This document shows positions 25,381 to 32,426 of a stretch of 55,207 nucleotides of DNA, in pieces. The DNA is taken from positions 1-55,207 of the forward strand of contig CAMCFT010000024.1 in assembly GCA_945874225.1 (NCBI GenBank), in the 5' to 3' direction. A program made the translations under genes and the position numbers. A model generated the notes under the pieces. That model was not told the origin of the DNA, ran no database searches, and saw only the letters and a list, made by a program, of their open reading frames with translations. The stretch is from Flavobacterium psychrophilum (GTDB taxonomy: Bacteria; Bacteroidota; Bacteroidia; Flavobacteriales; Flavobacteriaceae). The first letter of the stretch is position 1; each line of letters starts with the position of its first letter.

Positions 25381-27399
25381 ATGAAACACCAACACAAATA
25401 CGATGAAAGTGGCAAACAGCTTTGCTGCACATTAGAGGAAAAAATAAATCGTAAAACCGACAAACAAACAGGGTGTTGCACAACCCTCAATGAGCCAGAA
25501 CATTCTGACGATGACGGACACGACCATTCAGGCGGTGACCAAACCACGCTTCAAATGTTTCTACCGGCAATCATAAGTTTTACACTATTACTTGTCGCAA
25601 TTGGTTTCGACAACTATTTTACACCAACTTGGTTTACAGATTGGGTTAGAACTGCGTGGTATATAATAGCCTATTTACCTGTTGGATTACCTGTGCTTAA
25701 AGAAGCATTTGAAAGCATCCGAAAAGGTGAAATATTTTCAGAGTTTTTATTAATGAGTATTGCTACCATTGGAGCTTTTGCAATTAGCGAATATCCAGAA
25801 GGTGTTGCTGTAATGCTGTTTTATGCAATTGGCGAAGTATTTCAAACATTAGCAGTTCAAAGAGCAAAATCAAACATTAAGGCACTATTAGACCAAAGGC
25901 CAGATACTGCAACTGTATTGGAAGGTAAAAATGCTGTTTCTAAAAAAGCATCCGAAATCACCATTGGAGAAATCATTCAATTAAAACCTGGAGAAAAACT
26001 GGCACTGGACGGAAAGTTAATTTCTGACACCGCTTCGTTCAACACTGCTGCCCTAACAGGAGAAAGTAAACCTGATACCAAACAAAAAGACGAAACCGTT
26101 CTTGCTGGAATGATAAACCTGAATACAGTTGTTTTGGTCGAAGTAACAACGGCTTATTCAGATAGTAAGCTCTCAAAAATCTTGGAAATGGTGCAGGAAG
26201 CAACCGCCAAAAAAGCACCAACCGAATTGTTCATCAGAAAATTTGCCAAAATATACACGCCAGCAGTAGTGTTTGCAGCTATTGCCATTTGTCTCATACC
26301 TATTGCTTTTGTCGATAATTATGTTTTCAGCGATTGGTTGTACAGAGCATTAATCTTTTTGGTTATTTCCTGTCCTTGTGCATTAGTAATCTCCATTCCG
26401 TTAGGATATTTTGGTGGAATTGGTGCAGCAAGTAAAAATGGAATTCTGGTCAAAGGATCTAATTTTCTGGATATAATGGCAACCATTCAAGTGGTCGTTA
26501 TGGATAAAACAGGAACACTGACCAAAGGTGTTTTCAAAGTTCAAAAAGTCATAGCAGTGGATATTTCCGAAGCTGATTTAGTAAAATTTACGGCTGCATT
26601 AGAAACCAAATCGACTCACCCCGTTGGAACAGCTATTATTGAATATGCAAAAGGAACAGAGAAAAATGCAACCGTTACCGATGTCGAGGAAATTGCAGGA
26701 CACGGATTAAAAGGGAAAGTGGACGGAAACGAAATCTTGGCTGGAAATGTAAAACTGATGAAGAAATTCAGCATTAGTTATGATGCAGAAATTGACAATA
26801 CAGCATTTACAATTATCGTTATTGCTATCAATCAAAAATATGCCGGCTATTTTTTGATTGCCGATGAAATTAAAGAAGATGCAAAAGAAGCCATCGAAAG
26901 TTTGCACAAAATAAACATCAAGACCGTAATGCTTTCAGGCGATAAACAAGCCGTTGTAGATGCAGTGGCAAAAGAATTAAACATTGACAAGGCTTATGGC
27001 GATTTATTACCGGAAAACAAGGTGGAACAAGTAGAGGAATTGAAATTAAAAAACCTAAAAATTGCATTCGTTGGCGATGGTGTAAACGATGCGCCAGTAG
27101 TTGCCCTAGCTGATGCAGGAATTGCAATGGGTGGTTTAGGAAGTGATGCAACAATTGAAACAGCCGACATCGTAATTCAAAACGACCAACCTTATAAAAT
27201 ATATACAGCCATAAATATTGGTAGAAAAACAAAACAGATCGTCTGGCAAAATATTAGCTTGGCATTTACCGTAAAAGCAATTGTTTTGGTACTCGGTGCA
27301 GGAGGATTAGCCACAATGTGGGAAGCCGTTTTTGCCGATGTGGGTGTGGCATTGTTGGCAATTTTAAATGCGGTTAGAATACAACAAACGAAGTTTTAA
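25381..27399 (+). CDS. Zn/Cd/Pb-type heavy-metal P1B-ATPase
   Basis: A 672-aa P-type ATPase of the ZntA/CadA type. The N-terminus lacks an HMA domain but is His/Cys/Asp-rich (KQLCCTLEEK, TGCCTT, HSDDDGHDHSGG), a soft-metal sponge. The membrane site is Cys331-Pro-Cys333 in ISCPCALVISIP, the phosphorylated Asp is Asp375 in DKTGTLTKG, and the hinge is GDGVNDAPVVALADAGIAMG. It exports divalent metals from the cytoplasm and complements the periplasmic Czc system. A terminator follows 19 bp after the stop. Confidence 0.9.
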   Translation: MKHQHKYDESGKQLCCTLEEKINRKTDKQTGCCTTLNEPEHSDDDGHDHSGGDQTTLQMFLPAIISFTLLLVAIGFDNYFTPTWFTDWVRTAWYIIAYLPVGLPVLKEAFESIRKGEIFSEFLLMSIATIGAFAISEYPEGVAVMLFYAIGEVFQTLAVQRAKSNIKALLDQRPDTATVLEGKNAVSKKASEITIGEIIQLKPGEKLALDGKLISDTASFNTAALTGESKPDTKQKDETVLAGMINLNTVVLVEVTTAYSDSKLSKILEMVQEATAKKAPTELFIRKFAKIYTPAVVFAAIAICLIPIAFVDNYVFSDWLYRALIFLVISCPCALVISIPLGYFGGIGAASKNGILVKGSNFLDIMATIQVVVMDKTGTLTKGVFKVQKVIAVDISEADLVKFTAALETKSTHPVGTAIIEYAKGTEKNATVTDVEEIAGHGLKGKVDGNEILAGNVKLMKKFSISYDAEIDNTAFTIIVIAINQKYAGYFLIADEIKEDAKEAIESLHKINIKTVMLSGDKQAVVDAVAKELNIDKAYGDLLPENKVEQVEELKLKNLKIAFVGDGVNDAPVVALADAGIAMGGLGSDATIETADIVIQNDQPYKIYTAINIGRKTKQIVWQNISLAFTVKAIVLVLGAGGLATMWEAVFADVGVALLAILNAVRIQQTKF

Positions 27400-27418
27400 A
27401 GTTAATTATATATTTTAG

Positions 27419-27458
27419 AAAAGACGTTTGTTTTAAAAGGCAGATGTCTTTTTTTTTT
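27419..27458 (+). terminator. terminator of the second metal island
   Basis: Stem aaaagac/gtctttt (27419-27425 with 27446-27452) followed by a long run of T. Confidence 0.75.
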
Positions 27459-27464
27459 CTTAAT

Positions 27465-27547
27465 CATTATCTCATTCAGCTGCACAAAACTTTCATTTAG
27501 TCCAAGTATTCCTAAACTCAAGTCTTTGTTTGCTTCATTTCACTAAT
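27465..27547. repeat. right copy of the direct repeat flanking the second metal island
   Basis: Matches 17287-17392 apart from the 26-base insertion in the left copy. Together the two copies bracket about 10.1 kb that holds the small Cys-rich gene, czcA, czcB, the MgtC-like, SpoIIAA-like and MerC-like genes and the P-ATPase. The segment could have arrived, or could leave, by recombination between the copies. Confidence 0.8.
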
Positions 27548-27635
27548 TACATTTATCATAACGAGAACATTCTTTTTCGTTCACTGGTGAAAGAACGTTT
27601 TACATTTCAGTTGCCACTCCTTTGCCAACGCTCCA

Positions 27636-27705
27636 AAAAAAATTACTGTCACGGTTTTTGAGACAAAAACACGTACACTGCGTGACTCGCGCCAGTAATT
27701 TTTTT
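27636..27705. repeat. long hairpin with nested stem
   Basis: Perfect 13-bp arms aaaaaaattactg (27636-27648) and cagtaattttttt (27693-27705). The 44-base loop itself contains gtttttg-aga-caaaaac and a short cacg/cgtg stem. It is the first of a series of hairpins in this gene-free stretch. Confidence 0.75.
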
Positions 27706-27845
27706 CCCCAAGCTGTGTTACATAATTGAGTATTATAGTTCATTACAAAGCTTTTATATTGGTTTTTGGTTTTTGCAATGAAGCTATAATATCATTTATG
27801 TAAAACAGCCCCTCGGCCAACGCGCTAGCCAGTGGCTCTAGGACA

Positions 27846-27889
27846 GCTTTTTTTATTGCTTCCTCGCACCGGCCTGCAATAAAAAAAGC
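27846..27889. repeat. perfect 14-bp inverted repeat
   Basis: Arms gctttttttattgc (27846-27859) and gcaataaaaaaagc (27876-27889) around a GC-rich 16-base loop. Confidence 0.8.
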
Positions 27890-28020
27890 CGCCCTTCGCC
27901 ACTGTCATTAACAACGTTCGCCATTTCATAAGAACTTTTACTGAACTACCTAGTTTCAAGGACGTTCACGGTCACTGTTTTTAGCAACTTGATGTTTAAA
28001 GCGGTGAGTATTTGCATTGT

Positions 28021-28302
28021 TTTTGTGCGTGTTGCAAATTGCTTATCAACTCTATTTCTAACATTCACGACATAGGAATAAGCAATTTACAACACCCACA
28101 AAATCAAGAGAAGCCAGCAAGAGTGTGGTTTTTTATTTGCCAGAAAACAAGCAGTAATTGCTTCAGCGGAAAAGCCGATGCCATACCGTTCCTAAATATA
28201 ACTCTGACCAGCCCGAAGCATCTTTTTTCTTTCAAGTCTATGGCACCAGCTTTTCCACTAAAGCAATCAGAAACACCCCAGTAAGCAAATAAAAAACCAC
28301 AC
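28021..28302 (-). repeat. composite hairpin unit 1 (two long stems joined by a conserved linker)
   Basis: The first stem pairs 28021-28045 with 28079-28103 (23 of 25 bases). The second pairs 28123-28140 (gtgtggttttttatttgc) with 28285-28302, perfect over 18 bp, and encloses a further 29-bp stem (attgcttcagcggaaaagc... near 28156-28184 with its partner ending near 28268). The four imperfections of that inner stem would all be G-U pairs in a minus-strand RNA. The linker reads cccacaaaatcaag and gagtgtgg, as in unit 2. Confidence 0.75.
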
Positions 28303-28350
28303 ACTTGCTTTGAGCTGCTGCCGACGCACTACGTATTATTTTTTCATTGT

Positions 28351-28525
28351 TTTTGTAAGTATTGAAAATCACTTGAAAACCTGTACCATAAAATTAAAAA
28401 CCTCCGTAAAGTGATTTTCAATACCCACAAAATCAAGTCCAAGAAAGAGTGTGGATTTTTAAAACAGAAAAATAATTGGAATGGATTTGATATTTCTTTT
28501 TTCTGTTTTAAAAATCCACACCCTT
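28351..28525 (-). repeat. composite hairpin unit 2 (same layout, different stem sequence)
   Basis: The first stem pairs 28351-28374 (ttttgtaagtattgaaaatc...) with 28409-28432 (22 of 24). The second pairs 28449-28467 (gtgtggatttttaaaacag) with 28503-28521, perfect over 19 bp. The linker again reads cccacaaaatcaag and gagtgtgg. The stem sequences differ from unit 1 but stay self-complementary, and the mismatches again become U-G pairs on the minus strand. This is the sign of a maintained structure. Confidence 0.75.
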
Positions 28526-28636
28526 TCCGATGACGACCCTATATCTCATCACCGTTTTTAATTTGTCTACAATAGAAACACCTCGGTAGAAAGAAAAATA
28601 AAAAAATAAATAAAAAGAAAGTAAAGGTAAGCTCCA

Positions 28637-28799
28637 GTTTCAAGAAAAGAAAGTTCAAGCCTACGGTTTTCAATAAAATCTCCACCCTACGTTTTCGTTT
28701 CGCTACAACATTTGATTAAACTCAAAAACCCACTTCCGAACAACTTTATCGTAAAAAGCCGGGTAGTATTTTCTTGAAAAAACTTGCTTTTCTTGAAAC
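28637..28799. repeat. 19-bp inverted repeat upstream of the DUF6943 gene
   Basis: gtttcaagaaaagaaagtt (28637-28655) pairs with 28781-28799 with one mismatch. The enclosed 125 bp has no credible gene. A poly-pyrimidine tract follows at 28818-28854. Confidence 0.7.
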
Positions 28800-28897
28800 C
28801 TCCACTTGTGAGATGACTTTCTTTTTTTTCTTTTTTTTTCTTTTAAAAATTTTAAGTGTGGCGAGTTCAACGAGGCACATCCCTTAAATCCGAAGCT

Positions 28898-29320
28898 ATG
28901 ACCAATTTTATCATCAAAACCCACCGAAAAGACACTCTTTACAACAAACCCCATTTATTCGTCCTTAACAAGGGTATGAACAGCGGGAAGCCCCAAAAAG
29001 AGCAGTTCACAAATAGTTTTGTCATCATTTTTGAGAAAGAAGAAGATTGTGAAAGCCTATTTTTTGTGGCGTATAGTTTATGGCAAACAAAATTCTGGCA
29101 TCAATTCTTGATTGGTTCAGTTATTCCATTTTTACGCCTTCAAGAGTTCAAAAAAGAGTTCAATCCACAAGCCAGTTTGATGATGCTGGAGCACGAGCAG
29201 CATCTAAAAAATGTTGCAGCTCTCAAACTTTTGGAGAAAAAAGAAAAGCAATATAAAGAGGATATGATGCTCATAAATGACATCCGTAAAGCCATTTTGT
29301 ACCGCTATTGCAGGAAATAA
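28898..29320 (+). CDS. DUF6943 family protein
   Basis: A 140-aa protein. I place the start at ATG 28898 (MTNFIIKTHRKDTLYNKPHL), where the family consensus begins, rather than at the upstream codon 28856. Other family features are FVLNKGMNSGKP, FEKEEDCESLFFVAYSLWQT, FLIGSVIPFLRLQEFK and a Lys/Glu-rich helical end. DUF6943 proteins are common in Bacteroidota mobile elements; no function is known. It lies next to the hairpin-rich region, so the hairpins may regulate or mobilise it (inference). Confidence 0.75.
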   Translation: MTNFIIKTHRKDTLYNKPHLFVLNKGMNSGKPQKEQFTNSFVIIFEKEEDCESLFFVAYSLWQTKFWHQFLIGSVIPFLRLQEFKKEFNPQASLMMLEHEQHLKNVAALKLLEKKEKQYKEDMMLINDIRKAILYRYCRK

Positions 29321-29347
29321 TTTTTAGTAACCTAAATGATCTATACT

Positions 29348-29527
29348 ATGAAACTGTTCATTCTATACCAAACCGATATTTGGAAAAGTAAAATGTCAAG
29401 AGTCTTTTTCGGAATATTTGACAGCAGACCAAAAGCCATTGACTGCGCAAAATATAATGGATTATATTGCCTAAATGCAAAAGTAGTTATCGAAGAAGTG
29501 ACCTTGAATATTTTCGAAGAAATCTAA
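29348..29527 (+). CDS. 59-aa conserved small protein
   Basis: ATG 29348 gives MKLFILYQTDIWKSKMSRVF, then FGIFDSRPKAIDCAKYNGLY and VVIEEVTLNIFEE. It looks like a compact beta-alpha-beta protein. An in-frame codon 12 bp upstream (29336) is less likely the start. It follows the DUF6943 gene by 27 bp and is closed by a terminator, so the two probably form an operon. Function unknown. Confidence 0.6.
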   Translation: MKLFILYQTDIWKSKMSRVFFGIFDSRPKAIDCAKYNGLYCLNAKVVIEEVTLNIFEEI

Positions 29528-29533
29528 ACTAAA

Positions 29534-29563
29534 AAAGCCCATTCCTACTACGGTTTGGGCTTT
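29534..29563 (+). terminator. terminator after the 59-aa gene
   Basis: Stem aaagccca/tgggcttt (29534-29541 with 29556-29563) with flanking A and T tracts, so it can act in both directions between convergent genes. Confidence 0.75.
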
Positions 29564-29603
29564 AATAGGGTCTAATCCAAAGGTTACCACAACTAGAATT
29601 AGA

Positions 29604-29780
29604 CTATTTTTTGTGCTTCTTGATGAGGTATTTGAGTGTCATTGATATAATAAAACTTACAATCGCTCCAAGAGTCGCTAATATGACAGTTTTTAAAACA
29701 TCTTCCGAATGCAAATTCGGTAAAATACTCAAAAATGTACCTCCGGCTGTACCAATTACAGTCGAATTACTATGTTGCAT
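29604..29780 (-). CDS. 58-aa single-span membrane protein, holin-like
   Basis: ATG 29780 gives MQHSNSTVIGTAGGTFLSIL, a polar LHSEDVLKT turn and a TM helix LATLGAIVSFIISMTLKYLI ending in KKHKK; stop at 29606-29604. The start overlaps the stop of the upstream 74-aa gene (ATGCAACATAG). Two hydrophobic stretches, small size and a Lys-rich tail are holin-like features. It is the last gene of a four-gene minus-strand cassette with the DUF5675 gene. Confidence 0.65.
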   Translation of the reverse strand: MQHSNSTVIGTAGGTFLSILPNLHSEDVLKTVILATLGAIVSFIISMTLKYLIKKHKK

Positions 29781-29994
29781 CGGCTTTTTCGGTTGTGGTT
29801 GTCAATTGGCTAACTGCCGAAACGACACCACCAGCAACCGCTAAATAACCTCCGATAGAAGTTACCACAACTGGCAAAGCTATTGGTGCAGCCAAAATAG
29901 TTCCACCAACGGCAGCTAATGCCAAACCAATATTTCGAAGCACTTTAAAAAATTTAGGAGTGGGAGCTTTAACTCTATTTATTATTTTTTTCAT
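29770..29994 (-). CDS. 74-aa membrane protein with Gly/Ala-rich helix
   Basis: The product starts MKKIINRVKAPTPKFFKVLR and continues with LALAAVGGTILAAPIALPVV and a second hydrophobic run, ending in TTTTEKADAT. It probably spans the membrane once or twice. It overlaps the 58-aa gene and is 9 bp downstream of the DUF5675 gene. Function unknown; it could act with the 58-aa protein as a membrane-permeabilising pair, which is inference from size and context. Confidence 0.65.
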   Translation of the reverse strand: MKKIINRVKAPTPKFFKVLRNIGLALAAVGGTILAAPIALPVVVTSIGGYLAVAGGVVSAVSQLTTTTEKADAT

Positions 29995-30003
29995 AATCTA
30001 AAA

Positions 30004-30399
30004 TTAAGATTTTACAATTAATTCAACACTTTTGTTACTATTTAAAGCTTTATAAACCAAAGCTTTAAATTTGGAAAAAGCTTTTCGAGACATTAGACCT
30101 AAACCTGGTCCAGAAAGTTTTGTTACTGGAGCAATACAACCGTTTAATTCCCTCAAAGCATTATTGGCAGGATGAAACAGAATTAAACTTCTGTTTTCAA
30201 CATTAGTTATCTCCAAATGCCATTGAAATTTCTTGCTGTACCGCTTTCTAATAAAATATTTCCCTTCCGGAATGCAGGAAACTTTCGTTTCGTTATTCTT
30301 CCAAGGCAATTCAATCGTGTTACAGATCAATTTGCCCTCGCATTCGAGTTTGCCATTTGTTCCATCAGGGAAATAAGTTCTCGATAGTAATAAAACCAT
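30004..30399 (-). CDS. DUF5675 family protein
   Basis: A 131-aa protein from ATG 30399 (MVLLLSRTYFPDGTNGKLEC). A GTG at 30411 is a less likely start because it lies within the upstream gene. The family pattern is clear: NTIELPWKNNET, IPEGKYFIRKRYSKKFQWHL, NVENRSLILFHPANNALREL and NGCIAPV. DUF5675 proteins are found in phages and in lysis-like or secretion loci and include an ordered His/Cys site (FHPAN, GCI); the reaction is not established. It lies 1 bp after the 251-aa conserved gene. Confidence 0.82.
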   Translation of the reverse strand: MVLLLSRTYFPDGTNGKLECEGKLICNTIELPWKNNETKVSCIPEGKYFIRKRYSKKFQWHLEITNVENRSLILFHPANNALRELNGCIAPVTKLSGPGLGLMSRKAFSKFKALVYKALNSNKSVELIVKS

Positions 30400-30400
30400 C

Positions 30401-31156
30401 TTACAATCCACTCACTTGAACCAATGCCAATGGGTTGTAAGCACCATTTTTAAGGGCATACATTTGACCATTAACTTCTTGGTAGAATTCCACTCCCAAA
30501 GCCAAAAACAAAGGTTTTGTACTGTTTGGAGTCACGGCATTTACTTGGTTAACGGCAACAGTTGCAACACCATCCCAAGGAAGGATTGCAGTTTCAGAAT
30601 GTGCTTCCACAAAAGTTTCTGCTTCAAAATCAATCTCGGCACCAGCTGAAATGATTTTAAAATGTGTTGTTCCTGTAGGAGCAGCAATCATATTCGCCGG
30701 AATAAATGGATCAATATCAACAGTGATATCGCCAGACACACGGTCAATTGCTCCCACAAATGGTGCAAATAAACTGGTGCCCAGTTTTCCCCTGATGTTG
30801 AATTCAAAACCGGCAAGCAATTCCGCTTCGCCATCAATCACGTTTCTCAACCCTCTCAAACTGGTTACGTCCGCCTGGATCACTTTGACCATCGCTTGAG
30901 TCAATCTACTCACCATTCTGCCATCGGCAGAATTCAAGAGCAAAGCTCTCAAGGAGGTCCTCAAAATCTTGCCGGCTTTCCCGGCTCTTCCAAATTCGGA
31001 ACCGTTCTCACGTGTTCTTTGGAATGCTGGATCGCTCGCAATTCTACTCGCGTCGATTCCCCCCTTTTCACGAGCCAAATGCCCGTCTTGGGTTTTGTAA
31101 AAAGTAATATCTCCGATAGTACCTTTCAACTTAATTATGCCTTTTTGCCTTGCCAT
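30401..31156 (-). CDS. conserved 251-aa Bacteroidota protein of unknown function (first paralogue)
   Basis: The start reads MARQKGIIKLKGTIGDITFY, then KTQDGHLAREKGGIDASRI and RTRENGSEFGRAGKAGKILR; the C-terminal half is beta-rich (GTTHFKIISAGAEIDFEAET) and ends GVEFYQEVNGQMYALKNGAY. No signal peptide and no known catalytic motif. It heads the cassette with DUF5675 and two membrane peptides. A 252-aa homologue lies at 34125. Its base composition is richer in G+C than the surroundings, consistent with transfer. I have seen no functional assignment for the family. Confidence 0.75.
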   Translation of the reverse strand: MARQKGIIKLKGTIGDITFYKTQDGHLAREKGGIDASRIASDPAFQRTRENGSEFGRAGKAGKILRTSLRALLLNSADGRMVSRLTQAMVKVIQADVTSLRGLRNVIDGEAELLAGFEFNIRGKLGTSLFAPFVGAIDRVSGDITVDIDPFIPANMIAAPTGTTHFKIISAGAEIDFEAETFVEAHSETAILPWDGVATVAVNQVNAVTPNSTKPLFLALGVEFYQEVNGQMYALKNGAYNPLALVQVSGL

Positions 31157-31464
31157 AATTTCTAAAATTTTAAATTAATACTATTTCAAATTCCTCAATC
31201 ATCATCCTGTTGCAACACCTTTCGATTGATTTCGGAACAAATTTTAGCCAATTAAACAGAATAAAAAAGCAAGGACAGTTCCATATGTCGCAAAGCGACA
31301 CAAATGGCTTAAATCGACATAAATACCTATTTAAAAGCATCATAAACCATTGTAAATTGCAGAAGAAATTTATATTTTAAAAAAAGTTACTTTTGTATAA
31401 CCTTAAACATTGCATACCAGCAGGTTTAAGCTAATCAAAGCCTAGTCAAAGGCATAGATAGTGT
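31157..31464. other. 308-bp divergent intergenic region
   Basis: It separates the minus-strand cassette from the plus-strand 67-aa gene. It holds a 6-bp hairpin tgtcgc-aaa-gcgaca (31286-31300) and, before the 67-aa gene, a -7-like box TACTTTTG (31388-31395). No gene seen. Confidence 0.5.
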
Positions 31465-31668
31465 ATGAAAATTGAAAAACAGAGGGTTTGCATCTATCCG
31501 AAAGACATACAGCGCATAACAGGCAAGAGTTATCGCCAAAGTACCAGATTAATGCGAAAAGTAAAAACTGACCTCAACAAGCTCGAAAATGAGTTTTTAA
31601 CTATCGAAGAGTTTTGTTTGTATGCGGGATTAAAATATGAACAAGTAGCTCACTTGATTTTTGGTTAA
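31465..31668 (+). CDS. 67-aa HTH-like small protein
   Basis: The product reads MKIEKQRVCIYPKDIQRITG, KSYRQSTRLMRKVKTDLNKL and EFLTIEEFCLYAGLKYEQVA. The IYPKDIQRITGKSYRQS part resembles the entry into a helix-turn-helix and such small basic proteins are frequent in flavobacterial genomes. Function unknown. It has its own likely promoter (TACTTTTG at 31388). Confidence 0.6.
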   Translation: MKIEKQRVCIYPKDIQRITGKSYRQSTRLMRKVKTDLNKLENEFLTIEEFCLYAGLKYEQVAHLIFG

Positions 31669-31930
31669 ATTTTGAAAAATATAGCAATCAATATTTTATC
31701 CAAACGGAACAGAAATGGTATTAAGCAACTAGTTCAATTTTTAGTATTCTTTTATTCTAATCGCCTTGTTTTATTAGATTTTATTCGTACTTTTAGTACT
31801 CACAATTTAATGTAATTAATTACGATTAAAAAGGGGGTAAATTCGGTTACCCAAAAATAATTTAACTTATATCACGCTGGTTAACAACAATATAGAATGA
31901 GCAATTAAATCCCTCTTTCTCCGCAAAGAA

Positions 31931-31958
31931 AACCCGAAACGAAAGTTTCGGGTTTTTT
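31931..31958. terminator. bidirectional terminator with GAAA loop
   Basis: A perfect 10-bp stem aacccgaaac/gtttcgggtt around gaaa with T or A tracts on both sides. It sits between the convergent 67-aa gene and the GH71/99-like gene. Confidence 0.85.
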
Positions 31959-32128
31959 GTTTTCAAGTAGCGCTAAAGCTTGCTTTAAAACGCGAACTTG
32001 AAAACAAAAAACCAAACCAAAATTTATTTTGGTTTGAGTTTTCTTTGTAGGAGTCCCCCTCTGGGATCACGCCAGTAATCCCTTTTAACAACTCTAAAAT
32101 TTATTTTGGTTTGGTTTTGCCTTTGCGC

Positions 32129-32215
32129 CGGCTGGCTCCTTCGCTAAAACAGTCCACTGGACTGTTTCTAAACGCTCGGCCCCCTCTGGGATCAGGAACT
32201 AATCCCTTTTGCTCC
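32129..32215. repeat. dispersed palindromic repeat, copy 1
   Basis: Contains gctccttcgctaaaacagtc followed by the near-perfect palindrome aaacagtcca-c-tggactgttt and ggcccctctgggatcagg. A diverged copy lies at 45799-45870, where most changes in the palindrome keep pairing as G-T. The cctctgggatcaggaactaa end recurs near 33935. Confidence 0.6.
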
Positions 32216-32426
32216 AAGGAATCAAAATCCTAAAGCAGTTTATCTATAAGTTATGGGAAGGAGCCTTCCATTTCACGTACAGACCACAATAATCAAATTG
32301 GTTTGAAATTTTGTAAAATATTTTTTTTAATTACTCTTGTAAGCTATTAGATTTAATTGCAATCAAATAAAGTTACAGTTTAATTGAAGTATGTAAATTA
32401 CTTTCTTTTTTACGGACTAATTTACA

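Larger units (their letters stand above)
31669..32426. other. 758-bp repeat-rich intergenic region
   Basis: No gene seen. It holds a terminator (31931-31958), an inverted repeat gttttcaagt/acttgaaaac (starting 31959), two copies of the caaaccaaaat-type hairpin, a gctccttcgctaaaacagtc palindromic repeat (32129-32200) also found near 45.8 kb, and two cctctgggatca...taatccc boxes (from about 32056 and 32180). Confidence 0.6.

Noticed and set aside
28012..28304. Overlapping open frames on both strands (90 and 66 codons) in the hairpin region
   Set aside because: They exist because the DNA is an inverted repeat; the same words (FPLKQ, FSGKA) appear on both strands, and no start signal or homologous look supports a protein.
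27636..28799. CRISPR array
   Set aside because: The repeats are inverted, few and unequal in spacing; there are no regular direct repeats with unique spacers and no cas genes.
29611..29844. 77-codon plus-strand frame
   Set aside because: It is antisense to two overlapping minus-strand small membrane-protein genes with better composition and coupled start/stop.
29604..31156. Prophage remnant
   Set aside because: No capsid, tail, portal or terminase genes are present in or near the cassette; DUF5675 and holin-like genes alone are not enough.
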